Assembly (NCBI GenBank): GCA_963835585.1
Contig: CAWIGF010000002.1
Span: 1 to 55,721, forward strand
Direction of reading: 5' to 3'
DNA length: 55,721 bases
Origin: UBA10107 sp963835585
GTDB lineage: Archaea; Nanobdellota; Nanobdellia; Woesearchaeales; UBA10107
Shown: one piece after another, positions 7,684-16,646 of the stretch
How the letters are laid out: every line of letters starts with the position of its first letter
How positions within the stretch are numbered: position 1 is the first letter of the stretch
Notes under the pieces: generated by a model
Told to the model about the DNA's origin: nothing
The model's database searches: none
The model's input: only the letters and a program-made list of their open reading frames with translations
Program-made: the position numbers and the translations under genes

Positions 7684-9490
7684 TTGGCACCCTTATCTCC
7701 TTGTCCTGTTTTCCAAGATTGCATTCCCGGCACAAAGTCTGGAGATTCTCATATGTTGTCGGACCTCCTTTCGAATATGGGATTATGTGATCCATGTGCA
7801 GGCACGTTCCCGGATTATTCGCCGGACTCTTTCCGCAGAAGCGGCACTTGAATCCGTCCCGCTCCATTACTTTTATCCTCAGTCCTGCCATGACGTTCCT
7901 TGAACTCGATACTTCCGCCTCATCCTTTACTGCTATGATTTTTCCATCATTCAATATTGTGTCTGATTTTGTTATTGGATCGTACAATACTATGCCGCCG
8001 TCGACCATCTGCCTGCTGAACCATGCATCGAAACTTTTTGGGGAATTTTCTTTCATGAAATTCACGCCATCATTCCAGCATTCGGCATAATCTATCCCGA
8101 GATCGACTGAATTTGCCTTCAGCCTTCTCCTGTATGCGTTCCCCTTGCCGCTATCCAGCTCGACGAATCCCCTGTCGACGAGATCATCGATTGTTTTTGT
8201 GGTGAGTTTCAGCGACATGCCCGGCATCTTCTCGTTGAGCCTGTCATGTATATCATACAATGACAATGCGGTCCCGTTGTCGAACACATCAAGAGCGGAC
8301 AACCCAAGCAACGGAAGCTTGTACAGCGATTTCATGAACGCGCTCCCGTATATCTTGTCGACGGCAAACACGTCAGCTAGATCGGCATAATGATTGTTCT
8401 CATCTTTTGTCCTCTGCTTGAAATTGAATTTTGTGCACGCGTCTATCAGGCTGAAAAGATGGTCCGCATAGCCCCTGACCATTATTGTCTTAGGAAGCTT
8501 CGTTATTATGTATCTCGCAAAAGGATTAATCGCGTCTATCTCCGTGTCGAGGCATTCGCTTATGTGCTGTTTCAGAGGGGCCCCATTGAAATTTTTATGC
8601 GAAGGCCTCTTCACATACGTCTCGAGTATCTTCTCCGTCTGCTCCTTGCTTATGTCAGTGTGAAGCACGAATACTCTTCTCGAGAATTCAAGATCGTACT
8701 TGAACGCATTCTCCGTAGCGAGCGTGAATATCACTCCCTTGTTGCCCTTTATCGTGAAGTCGTTTACGTCCTTTTTCGTGTTGTCGTATACTGTGCGGGT
8801 TATGTCCTTCCCTTCGGTCAAGCTCTTCAGTATCTCGACCACCATGGGATTTGACTGCATCGCTTTCTGCAGTTCAGGTATGTAGATTATCTTGCTGCTG
8901 TCTATCCTTTCGTCGTACATCGTCGCTGTCTTCGAGCTCAGTTCCATCTTGTAGACGGCATCCTCGGGAAGAATCTTCATCAGCATCTCCACTGCGTAGC
9001 TTTTTCCGCTCCCGCTCATGCTCTCTATCCCGAATGATAATTTGTTTATCGCTCCAAGCGTCTGAGCGACCGCAACTCCTCTCTCCCCTACTAATCCGTT
9101 CGATTCGTAGAATTCTAATAAATCATTGAGACTGGGAGAATAATCGGGATCAATCCTATGTCCCTGAATTGTTTTTATTTCAGGCTTGATATTCTCCTGC
9201 CTTATCTCTGTGAACTCGGCATCTATGATATTGTCTTTCTTTTGGTTCAGTTTCGTCCTGACTTCATTTATTTTCTCATAGAGAGGATTGAGCATTACAT
9301 CGTATGGAAACAATCCGTCGTATCTCGATACAGTCTCGTCCGCTTCGCTTAATCTTTTCCTTGCCGTTTCTGTGTCAAGCGAAGAAATCTCATTAACGAT
9401 AGAAGATAAATTTCTCTTGTCGAACTCGAACTGTCGCATGAACTCAAGGTCATGTGCGGTGTCATACATAGCTTCGCTGAGTCTCGTCAT
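7673..9490 (-). CDS. P-loop ATPase fused to C-terminal HNH endonuclease
   Basis: A 605-residue two-part protein. Residues about 130-290 form a P-loop NTPase with Walker A at 156-164 (ESMSGSGKS) and a Walker-B-like IIYIPEL at 201-207. The layout resembles phage/plasmid primase-helicase-like ATPases ('.G.SGSGKS....LP.....E.SS'). Residues about 545-600 form an HNH nuclease domain: CRFCG, then LHMDHIIPYSKGG, NLQTLCRECN, which includes the zinc-binding C-x2-C pairs and the catalytic DH. The middle may hold winged-helix segments. It overlaps the AAA+ gene by 29 bases upstream and the coiled-coil gene by 11 downstream. Nuclease plus ATPase suggests DNA targeting, possibly defence or element maintenance. 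Confidence 0.85.
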   Translation of the reverse strand: MTRLSEAMYDTAHDLEFMRQFEFDKRNLSSIVNEISSLDTETARKRLSEADETVSRYDGLFPYDVMLNPLYEKINEVRTKLNQKKDNIIDAEFTEIRQENIKPEIKTIQGHRIDPDYSPSLNDLLEFYESNGLVGERGVAVAQTLGAINKLSFGIESMSGSGKSYAVEMLMKILPEDAVYKMELSSKTATMYDERIDSSKIIYIPELQKAMQSNPMVVEILKSLTEGKDITRTVYDNTKKDVNDFTIKGNKGVIFTLATENAFKYDLEFSRRVFVLHTDISKEQTEKILETYVKRPSHKNFNGAPLKQHISECLDTEIDAINPFARYIITKLPKTIMVRGYADHLFSLIDACTKFNFKQRTKDENNHYADLADVFAVDKIYGSAFMKSLYKLPLLGLSALDVFDNGTALSLYDIHDRLNEKMPGMSLKLTTKTIDDLVDRGFVELDSGKGNAYRRRLKANSVDLGIDYAECWNDGVNFMKENSPKSFDAWFSRQMVDGGIVLYDPITKSDTILNDGKIIAVKDEAEVSSSRNVMAGLRIKVMERDGFKCRFCGKSPANNPGTCLHMDHIIPYSKGGPTTYENLQTLCRECNLGKQDKEIRVPNDG

Positions 9491-10913
9491 GGTATTTCCT
9501 CTGTTCCTTGTATGATTCTATCCTCTCGATCATCATATCAGTAGTTATAGGAATAATCTGCGTCCTGTTTTTTATGTGGTCCATCGACTGCTTCCAGAGC
9601 ATGCTGTCCACTATCTCCCTCACGTCATCGCACGAGAATCCGTCCGTGTTATTTCCCAATTTTTTGAAATCTATCTCGCTGGAGAATGTCTTCTCTCCCC
9701 GTTCTGCTGCGTATTCTCTCCTGTTTTCCAATATGGTCTTGAATATTTTCTCCCTGTCGTTCGTGTTTGGATTTCCCACATATATCATCTTCGTGAACCT
9801 GCCGGGTCTTTTCAATGACGAATCGATTATGTCTGGCCTGTTAGTGCATCCGATGTAAATCATTCCGGGATTGGAACGCGAGTCCATGCTGCACAACAGG
9901 GTATTCACGACCTTGTCATCTTCCCTGTGGTCTCCTCTTGTCCCCGCGAGAGAATCAAGCTCATCTATGATAAGTATCGCTGCATCGTGATTTCCTGACG
10001 ATACATATCTTTTTGTCCTTGCCAGTATGGAATTTAATTTTTCTACGCTTCCGTCCTTGTATGAGCTTGCTATCGAGGAACTGCTTTTTATTTCCTCGAA
10101 CGGGACTCCTGCCTCATGCGCTATAGTCTTTGCAAGGGTTGTCTTTCCTGTTCCCGGCGGTCCGTACAGAAGTATTCCTGTGGGCAATGGATTCTCATGC
10201 CTTCTTTTTAAGATCTCTATGTTCTTTATCGCGATTGATATGTCCTTGCACTCTTCCTTTATCGCGTCATAACCGCCGATAAGTTCCCAAGAATATCTGC
10301 AATTATCCTCGATCCTTTGAATGCCGAACGCGTTGAATTTCTTGTCTCCCTGCCTCGTCTGGATTATCAATGGGTTTTTCCTGAGGTAGCTGTCAAGGTC
10401 TGCGCAGACGTTTTCCCCGGAATGTTTCAAAGATTGTTCCTTTACCCACTGGAAATACTGGGCAGTAAGATTTTCTATGTTCTTGCTGCTGTCCTCGAAG
10501 CATCTCATCATTATGTTGTCATAGACATCGATCATGTTCTGGACAAGTTCCCTTGGCGTATTGAAATCCAGGTTCCTTCTAGAAAAAGATTCCATCGTTT
10601 TGCTCTCATCTTCCTGCTCCTGCACGAGATTCTCCAAGGCAATGGACGCGCTGGCGAAAGAGGAGAACAATGTGCTGGCTTTCGCCCTGTCAGGTTTGGT
10701 CGAGAACTGAGATGACTGCGAGAGCCTGGAATCTACAGCAGCTCTTGTGCTAAGTGCATGCAGCCACGAATCGTAGCATTTGCCCGGAAGAGGATTCCCA
10801 TATGACAATGAATCGGCTTTCCTTGAGATGCTGTCAAGCGAGCGCTCATGTGTCCTTCCGAGTTCGATGCGTTTCGCAGCTATGTCATCCTTCGATATTA
10901 TCGTTTCAGCCAT
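9462..10913 (-). CDS. Cdc48/FtsH-like AAA+ ATPase
   Basis: A 483-residue AAA-class ATPase with a single ATPase module. Walker A is GPPGTGKT (251-258), Walker B ILIIDELD (313-320), sensor-1 TNRP (357-360), and the second region of homology ends LKRPGRF, with candidate arginine fingers R369/R372. This matches the classic AAA family (Cdc48, Vps4, FtsH, proteasome ATPases) and predicts a hexameric unfoldase or remodeller. The N-terminal 200 residues are helical and not recognised; no protease domain follows. Its neighbours, small membrane proteins and coiled-coil proteins, suggest the substrates are membrane-bound or filamentous. Confidence 0.92.
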   Translation of the reverse strand: MAETIISKDDIAAKRIELGRTHERSLDSISRKADSLSYGNPLPGKCYDSWLHALSTRAAVDSRLSQSSQFSTKPDRAKASTLFSSFASASIALENLVQEQEDESKTMESFSRRNLDFNTPRELVQNMIDVYDNIMMRCFEDSSKNIENLTAQYFQWVKEQSLKHSGENVCADLDSYLRKNPLIIQTRQGDKKFNAFGIQRIEDNCRYSWELIGGYDAIKEECKDISIAIKNIEILKRRHENPLPTGILLYGPPGTGKTTLAKTIAHEAGVPFEEIKSSSSIASSYKDGSVEKLNSILARTKRYVSSGNHDAAILIIDELDSLAGTRGDHREDDKVVNTLLCSMDSRSNPGMIYIGCTNRPDIIDSSLKRPGRFTKMIYVGNPNTNDREKIFKTILENRREYAAERGEKTFSSEIDFKKLGNNTDGFSCDDVREIVDSMLWKQSMDHIKNRTQIIPITTDMMIERIESYKEQRKYHDETQRSYV

Positions 10914-10929
10914 AGGAACCTGATATTGT

Positions 10930-11958
10930 CTACATGCCGAAATGCTTGTTTCGCCTGTTCTTCATGGCATCCATCTCTTTTCGCATGCTTGCTTCAAGAT
11001 CACGTTCGACATCCTCGAGGTCCCCATTATCATACTGCGGACTCGGAGCTTTCTTGAATCCGAGATCGATGTCGCGAAGCGCGATGGCAAGGAACTTGCT
11101 GTATCCTTCGTTGATGGTGTTTGTAAGATTAGTCAGGCGTTCGCCGACGCGTTTTATCATCGGTTGCATTTTCAGATCCTTCTTCTTGCCCTCCATCATG
11201 TTCGCTATATTCTGCACCGGTTCGATGCACTCGTCAAGCTTGTACCATCTGATCTTGGCGATGCTCGCGTTGTGCTCGATTAACTTGAATTCGTTTACTG
11301 CCAATGCGAGGCTCTTCTGCATCCGTTTCTCATCCAGTATATTTTCCTGGCTTCTTTTTTCCTGCTTTCTGAGATATGACTGCGTGGCCACGATCTGAGC
11401 ATCGACTGCCTCTATGCGTTTCTCCACATTGGTGTCCTCTCCTATTTCTTTTATCAGTTCGTTCCTCTCTTTCTGCAATCTTGCGAGGTTTTTCTGCTCA
11501 TCGTCGATTACAGATTCGAGTCCCTTGTCAAGGGAATATATTTTCCCTATCGTGAGTCTTATGTCGTATATTTTCCTATCGGCCTTGTCAAGATCGCTTA
11601 TCGTCCTCTTGTACAGGTTTTCATATATTCCTGCAATCTTCCTGAGCTTGCCTTGGTCCCATAACGCGACTTTTTCAGGAGTGACTAATCCCAATTTCAT
11701 CCCTAACTTGTATATTGTCTGTTCGAGCTGGGTGCGATCCTTGAGTATGACTTCCATTCCGTTTTCTTTGAAAGTCTCCATTGCTCTTTCAATTTCATCT
11801 TTGTCTCTTGATGCTCCTCCGTCCGATGAGAGAGAGCGAGTCCTGTCCTTCACTTCCTTGTACAGATTGTCTACGTTCTTCCTATTTTTCGGCAGGTCGT
11901 AGGCACTTCTCGATGATTCTTCTCTTGCGTTCGATTCTTGCGTGTTTTCATTCGTCAT
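10930..11958 (-). CDS. coiled-coil protein upstream of the AAA+ ATPase
   Basis: A 342-residue, strongly helical and charged protein, with coiled coils likely over residues 95-240. There is no signal peptide or membrane helix. The C-terminus is acidic then basic (DLEDVERDLEASMRKEMDAM). Length and composition are reminiscent of ESCRT-III/PspA-type membrane remodellers, which are acted on by AAA ATPases, but I see no family signature and only note the resemblance. Its start overlaps the preceding small membrane gene's stop in an ATGA arrangement, and the ATPase starts 16 bases after its stop. Confidence 0.75.
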   Translation of the reverse strand: MTNENTQESNAREESSRSAYDLPKNRKNVDNLYKEVKDRTRSLSSDGGASRDKDEIERAMETFKENGMEVILKDRTQLEQTIYKLGMKLGLVTPEKVALWDQGKLRKIAGIYENLYKRTISDLDKADRKIYDIRLTIGKIYSLDKGLESVIDDEQKNLARLQKERNELIKEIGEDTNVEKRIEAVDAQIVATQSYLRKQEKRSQENILDEKRMQKSLALAVNEFKLIEHNASIAKIRWYKLDECIEPVQNIANMMEGKKKDLKMQPMIKRVGERLTNLTNTINEGYSKFLAIALRDIDLGFKKAPSPQYDNGDLEDVERDLEASMRKEMDAMKNRRNKHFGM

Positions 11959-12248
11959 TTTGTTCCTCCGTTACTTTTCGTCTCAGACTTGAATTCGCGA
12001 TATACGCCCTTCAGATCGGATACGACAGTATCGACTGTTCGCTTTGTGCTGTCCACTCCCTGCTTTACTCCATCGACCTTGCTGTTTACTTCTCCTTTTA
12101 TCGTGCCAAGACTGCTGATTGTTGCTTCAATATTGCTCTGCGATGGATTCGCATATTTTGTATTGAAATAAGTGTCAATGCAGTGAGTTGCCCCTAAGTA
12201 GAAGGCAGCTGCGACGCCGACATCAAACAACAATCGAGTCAGGCTCAT
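11955..12248 (-). CDS. small membrane-anchored coiled-coil protein, 97 aa
   Basis: One N-terminal hydrophobic segment (residues about 5-25, LLFDVGVAAAFYLGATHCI), then a soluble amphipathic helix with heptad-like spacing of V and L (VDGVKQGVDSTKRTVDTVVS). It overlaps both neighbours by ATGA, so it is certainly part of the operon. It probably sits in the membrane with the helix in the cytoplasm, as a tether for the downstream coiled-coil protein. Not recognised as a known family. Confidence 0.7.
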   Translation of the reverse strand: MSLTRLLFDVGVAAAFYLGATHCIDTYFNTKYANPSQSNIEATISSLGTIKGEVNSKVDGVKQGVDSTKRTVDTVVSDLKGVYREFKSETKSNGGTK

Positions 12249-12508
12249 TTTTGTTCCAGCAAACGGTCCAATGGACTCTCTCCCTTGAAACCATCCAATA
12301 TGTTCTCGACTTTGACAATGGTCTGGTACGATTTGATTGCTTTTTCCACAGGGACTGTAACATCCTTGTTCTTAAGCACCCATGCGTTGTTTTCCTTCGT
12401 CAATCCAGTCTGTTGCTGTATCGTGTACTTCGTGTAGCTTGCGCCACCGTACACGCCTGCCCCGCAGATCGCCGCAGCGGCAATAAGGTTCCTTAATATT
12501 CCTTCCAT
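12245..12508 (-). CDS. small membrane protein, first gene of the minus-strand set, 87 aa
   Basis: The true start is ATG at 12508 (MEGILRNLIAAAAICGAGVY), with a strong Shine-Dalgarno (ggaggaa) a few bases upstream. Longer upstream starts run into the promoter region. One N-terminal transmembrane helix rich in Ala/Gly (residues 5-25) is followed by a soluble 60-residue part. It overlaps the next gene by ATGA. The use of a ribosome binding site contrasts with the leaderless plus-strand regulator on the other side. Confidence 0.75.
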   Translation of the reverse strand: MEGILRNLIAAAAICGAGVYGGASYTKYTIQQQTGLTKENNAWVLKNKDVTVPVEKAIKSYQTIVKVENILDGFKGESPLDRLLEQK

Positions 12509-12540
12509 TTTATTCCTCCGAGTGTTTCCACCCTTTGGGA

Positions 12541-12596
12541 CATACGTATGAAACAAATTATTAAAGCTTAAATAGTAGCACAAACTACTACCAAAT
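12541..12596. promoter_or_regulatory. divergent promoter with palindromic operator
   Basis: Between the two divergent gene sets. The plus-strand TATA-like box gcttaaatag (12567-12576) is centred 26 bases before the TrmB ATG. A perfect inverted repeat, TAGTAG-n6-CTACTA (12573-12590; also readable as ATAGTA-n8-TACTAC), overlaps the box and fills the space to the start codon. The same A/T-rich stretch read in minus (ctatttaagctttaat) can serve the other set. A regulator bound here could control both directions. Confidence 0.75.
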
Positions 12597-13319
12597 ATGG
12601 AAAACGATGTATATTCCCTGCTCGAGGAGACGGGAATGACGAAGACCGAGGCGGCCACATACATAACATTGCTGAAGAGGGGACCGTCGACGGCGTATCG
12701 GATAGCGAAGGAAGCGCACATCTACAAGGCAAACACGTATGCCGCATTGGAGAATCTTTCGAGGAAGGGCCTTGTCAGCGTAAAAGATTCCAGCGGGAAA
12801 AAGATGTTCACGGCGCTGCCTCCCGAAGAGATAGTGCAGAATCTCGAGAGGCAGAAAGAGAAACTGCATTCAATCATTCCGCTGATTGAACGGCATTTTG
12901 GAGAGGATTATGAGGAGCTATCGGTCTTCACGGGTCTTTCATCGTTCTTCAATCTCCTGTACAAGCTTCTTGAGAAGAAACAACCGATATATGTATTTGA
13001 TATTCCTTCTTTCGTTCCGGAGATAGTGCAGGTGCACATCAACCAGTTCCACAAGGAACGGATAAAGCAGAAAGTGCAGATGTACCATCTATATGACTAT
13101 GACGCGAAGAAAAGGATAGATTATCTGAACAAGCTGAAATATACTCACGCGAAACAGAACAGATCGGCGAGGCATTCTCTTGTATCTACGCTGATATGCG
13201 GCGACACGATACTGCTGATAAACTGGAAGAAGGACATGAAGGTCATAAAGATAGTGGACGGGGATGCGGCAGAGACATACAGGAAGCAGTTCCATATGCT
13301 CCTTAAGGACGCCATATAG
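12597..13319 (+). CDS. TrmB-family transcription regulator
   Basis: A 240-residue TrmB-like regulator. The N-terminal winged helix-turn-helix is clear (TKTEAATYITLLKRGPSTAY, then YKANTYAALENLSRKGLVSV). The C-terminal part resembles the shortened TrmB effector domain, without an obvious sugar-binding extension. Translation looks leaderless. An inverted repeat sits directly between its TATA-like box and start codon, so it is likely autoregulated and probably also controls the divergent AAA+/HNH set. The following gene has its own promoter. Confidence 0.88.
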   Translation: MENDVYSLLEETGMTKTEAATYITLLKRGPSTAYRIAKEAHIYKANTYAALENLSRKGLVSVKDSSGKKMFTALPPEEIVQNLERQKEKLHSIIPLIERHFGEDYEELSVFTGLSSFFNLLYKLLEKKQPIYVFDIPSFVPEIVQVHINQFHKERIKQKVQMYHLYDYDAKKRIDYLNKLKYTHAKQNRSARHSLVSTLICGDTILLINWKKDMKVIKIVDGDAAETYRKQFHMLLKDAI

Positions 13320-13348
13320 GGCTTTTGTCACCACTATTCAGGAAAGAT

Positions 13349-13383
13349 TTATATATATAAGCGGTTTATGGGCCGCCAAGCAC
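13349..13383 (+). promoter_or_regulatory. promoter with GCGG/CCGC inverted repeat
   Basis: TATA-like box tttatatatataagc centred about 28 bases before the ATG at 13384. An inverted repeat, GCGG-n8-CCGC (13361-13376), lies between the box and the start and may be an operator. Confidence 0.6.
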
Positions 13384-15399
13384 ATGGTCAAGGTAGCTTT
13401 AATAGGGACGGGAAGTACTCCGGCCTCATTTGGCTGGTGTGTATATAGACCTCTCCTTGAAAAAGTCAAGGACCTCGAGAAGCTGATTCTGTTTACCAGG
13501 AAGGATTACAACGAGCACGCCGTCACGTTGTTCAGCAACATAAAGGACAACGACAATGAAAATCTGCGCAAAGTATCCGAGGGCGGATACAATTCTCACG
13601 GAAGCGGCGCGCATAAGATAGATGGAGTGAAGGACGCGGACATAGCGATAATATGCGCCGACAACAAGACTGAATACAGGAATCCGGACATAGAAAGGAC
13701 TCGTGAATTCTTGAGAGAAATCACGCAAAAGAATGCGTCGATGATACATGATATTTCCGAGAACATGAAAGGATACAAGGGAAAGGTCATAATGGTTACG
13801 AATCCGTCCGATGTGATGACGGATATTTTCAGGAGCATATCGGGAATAGAGAAGACATACGGATTCAACCACACTGACAGCTACCGCCTCAGGCTGATAG
13901 CGAGCCAGAAGGCGAGCAAGATACTTGGTGGTGATTTCAATCCATACAACACGAGCGGATTCGTGATAGGACCGCATAGCAGGGACATGGTTCCGCTGTT
14001 CTCGACAGTAAAATTCTTTGGAGGTCGTACTTTCATTGGAACAACCGAGCTAAAATCATTGAGGGGTGAAGTTCAGAATATCGTGATAATGCGCGGAGAG
14101 GATCTCATACAAAAAAATCAATCTGCGTCATTGGAATTGGGACCACCTCTCGCTGAAGTAATCAATTCAATCATAGAAAATGACGGCGGACATCCTGTGG
14201 AGCTTTCCATACCTTTCAGGATTTCTGACGAGAAGAACATGAAATTTTTCGACTCCATCAATATAGACAGGAGAGTAGGAAAAGACGATATGACTTATGT
14301 CGGGATGCCTGTCGTCTTCGAGGAAGGCGAGGCGAAAATATACAGCGGATTCAGTTTGGCAAAGGACGAACAAGAGAGATTCTTGGATAGTTGCATCAGG
14401 ACAAGCAAACTGAACAAGGAACTTGTGCAGATCGGCATAGAAAAGATAAGACAAGATGGGCATAAACACATCTCTTACAATCCATCTACATCTACGATAA
14501 TTTCTCCGTCGATACATGTCATCGCGGCAGGGAATGACGCGATACTTGACATATGCAACGAAAAAGCAACAGAATACAAATCGGGAAACAAGATACGTTC
14601 CGTGTCAAAGGTGGATTACGACGGAAAACGATGCCTGGCATTCGGATTGTTCCAGTTGGGAAGGGACGCTGTCGAGCTGCGCAGTCCTGAAGACCTGGAC
14701 AGGATAGTCGAGACGTTCAAGCTGAACGACAAGGGAACGGAAAGGATTGGATTCAATTCAGTCGTTTCCATAGATGATGATCTTTACGCGGCCCATTCCA
14801 AAAAAGGGATATTCAAATGGAATACAAGAGGACCATATGATGGAGAACTCATCTTTGCGAAAGAAAAGGTGAGGCATCTGCAGTCGATCATGATTGATGG
14901 CGTTCCTAATCTGGCGTTCTCCGCTGACGGGATATACCTGATGCCTCATGACGGGAACGACAAGCCAAAGCTGATATCATTGCCTACAAATGTGGGGGAC
15001 ATGAGGCTGCACGATGGTTTGCTCTACATAGCGTCCGGAAAAAACATATTCACAACAGACGGAATAAAAAAATTGAACAGCATAGCATGCCTTGATGGTG
15101 CGACGATGGACGTGCATAATCTGCAGGCTAGCAAGATAGGAGGCAACGACTCCCTGATAATGGGGACGGACTACATGCTCTACATAAAGGATCTCAAGAA
15201 AAACAGCACGGAGATGATGGACATGCTCGGGGAAATAACTAGCATAGTGGCATCTCCAGGGAAGATTTCCGTCTCTTGCTGCAACAGGGGAAATAATTAT
15301 GTCACTCAAATGGAGACAACTACATGGACGAGCAACAAGTACAGGACAGGGAAGGGAATACTTGACATGCTGGTGATTGGTGATGAAAATGTCGACTAG
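13384..15399 (+). CDS. malate/lactate-dehydrogenase-like domain fused to probable beta-propeller
   Basis: The start at 13384 (MVKVALIGTG) is chosen because of the promoter just upstream and the LDH-type N-terminus; the open frame extends further 5' without sense. Residues 1-350 follow the LDH/MDH fold: a dinucleotide loop (GTGSTPASFG), VTNPSDVMT, the catalytic-pair region TDSYRLR, and GPHSRDMVP at the site of the family's catalytic GxHG. The last 320 residues contain repeated beta-blade-like segments (DDLYAAHSKKGIFKW, DGLLYIASGKNIFTTDGI). A dehydrogenase-like domain fused to a propeller is unusual. It may sense NAD(H) or a 2-oxoacid rather than work in metabolism (inference). The kinase-like gene overlaps its end by 17 bases. 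Confidence 0.8.
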   Translation: MVKVALIGTGSTPASFGWCVYRPLLEKVKDLEKLILFTRKDYNEHAVTLFSNIKDNDNENLRKVSEGGYNSHGSGAHKIDGVKDADIAIICADNKTEYRNPDIERTREFLREITQKNASMIHDISENMKGYKGKVIMVTNPSDVMTDIFRSISGIEKTYGFNHTDSYRLRLIASQKASKILGGDFNPYNTSGFVIGPHSRDMVPLFSTVKFFGGRTFIGTTELKSLRGEVQNIVIMRGEDLIQKNQSASLELGPPLAEVINSIIENDGGHPVELSIPFRISDEKNMKFFDSINIDRRVGKDDMTYVGMPVVFEEGEAKIYSGFSLAKDEQERFLDSCIRTSKLNKELVQIGIEKIRQDGHKHISYNPSTSTIISPSIHVIAAGNDAILDICNEKATEYKSGNKIRSVSKVDYDGKRCLAFGLFQLGRDAVELRSPEDLDRIVETFKLNDKGTERIGFNSVVSIDDDLYAAHSKKGIFKWNTRGPYDGELIFAKEKVRHLQSIMIDGVPNLAFSADGIYLMPHDGNDKPKLISLPTNVGDMRLHDGLLYIASGKNIFTTDGIKKLNSIACLDGATMDVHNLQASKIGGNDSLIMGTDYMLYIKDLKKNSTEMMDMLGEITSIVASPGKISVSCCNRGNNYVTQMETTTWTSNKYRTGKGILDMLVIGDENVD

Positions 15400-16642
15400 C
15401 TCAAAAGTTGTACCATACAAGAAAGGAGAAAAAGTCGGCAGGTACGAGATAATGGAGAAGAAAAAGGAAGGCTCGTTTTGCTACGTGTACAAGGCATTGG
15501 ACACAACACTTAGCACTGAAGACAAACTGCACATAGTTGCGCTAAGGCAGCCGATGGACACGGAAAACAACTACCTGATGAGACGAGACATAGATGCGCT
15601 TAAAAAAATAAGAGACAACAAGCACATAGTCCCTATATTGGATTATTCCTGGGATGATACCAATTCCTTGTGGACCGTCACGAAATATTTCGAATACTCC
15701 GCGGAAATAGACGACCCTAGTCGCAAAGATAAGACAAAGAAGATTGTTGTAAATGACCTAGAGGAATACATAAACGAGACTGAAAAACCGTTCGAGCCGA
15801 AAGATGCGATAAGGATGACGTTGGACATTCTCGATGGACTGATTTTTGCCCATGATAACGAAGTTGGACATAGGGATCTGAAGCCGAACAATCTGCTCAC
15901 GGAGAATGACGAGGAGGGTGGACTAAGTCTTTTGATAACTGATTTCAACACTTCAGGATGGAAGAGCGACGCAAAAACATCAGGATATACAAAATCCACT
16001 CATACTCCTTCATTGAGGAACGTAAACAATCCGTACACGAAAGGCGACGATCCAATAGATGAAAAGACGGACATAAAGGCGACGGCATACATACTATGCA
16101 AGATGATGGCCGGCACGGAATGGAATCCGCCTGATTCTCTGAAAGGATTCAGGGCAGTAGCTCGGCCGCCAAAAAATCTTTTCGAGCTCATACAGAAAGC
16201 GACCGCGGAACGCGACGAAAGGATAAAAATAAAAGATTTCAGGGACGATTTGGCAAAAATATATGAAGCTATACTGTTCAATCCGGCCCGCGCCAGGGAA
16301 AAGGAGATACACGATCTCGACGAGTATAAAAAATTATCTGCATTGTGCGCAAAAGGGGATGATATTCTCGACAATGGCGATGTCGATGACCTTTATGACC
16401 TGAAGGCAAGGGTATATCTCGCTGCAAAAGAGATTGGGAACGATCTGCCAATCGAAGAGATAGAGAATATGATAAAGCAGAAATACAGGGAGCAGAGGAA
16501 GGGGATATACAACTTATTTGACTACGTAAAAAACAAAGACAAGGCAAAAACAATACCATCAAAGTCAACGCGCAAAACCATAATCGAGAAAGTCAAGAGA
16601 TATGAGCGTGCAAGACTGAAATGGAACGAGTTGGTTGGATGA
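15383..16642 (+). CDS. Ser/Thr protein-kinase-like protein with altered active site
   Basis: A 419-residue eukaryotic-type kinase homologue. Visible motifs are a Gly-loop region KKKEGSFCYVYKA (27-37), the catalytic loop HRDLKPNN (163-170) and a peptide-binding-lobe region. Two key positions differ: the VAIK lysine appears as arginine (VALR, R55), and DFG is DFN (187-189). HRD and the following Asn are intact, so weak activity or ATP binding without catalysis are both possible. A charged helical tail of about 120 residues follows. ATG at 15383 is preferred, with ggtga six bases upstream; it overlaps the dehydrogenase-like gene by 17 bases. Confidence 0.85.
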   Translation: MKMSTSSKVVPYKKGEKVGRYEIMEKKKEGSFCYVYKALDTTLSTEDKLHIVALRQPMDTENNYLMRRDIDALKKIRDNKHIVPILDYSWDDTNSLWTVTKYFEYSAEIDDPSRKDKTKKIVVNDLEEYINETEKPFEPKDAIRMTLDILDGLIFAHDNEVGHRDLKPNNLLTENDEEGGLSLLITDFNTSGWKSDAKTSGYTKSTHTPSLRNVNNPYTKGDDPIDEKTDIKATAYILCKMMAGTEWNPPDSLKGFRAVARPPKNLFELIQKATAERDERIKIKDFRDDLAKIYEAILFNPARAREKEIHDLDEYKKLSALCAKGDDILDNGDVDDLYDLKARVYLAAKEIGNDLPIEEIENMIKQKYREQRKGIYNLFDYVKNKDKAKTIPSKSTRKTIIEKVKRYERARLKWNELVG

Positions 16643-16646
16643 TATA

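Noticed and set aside
10930..11958. ESCRT-III or PspA assignment for the coiled-coil protein
   Set aside because: Helical composition and an AAA+ neighbour are suggestive, but no family signature is visible; kept as unknown.
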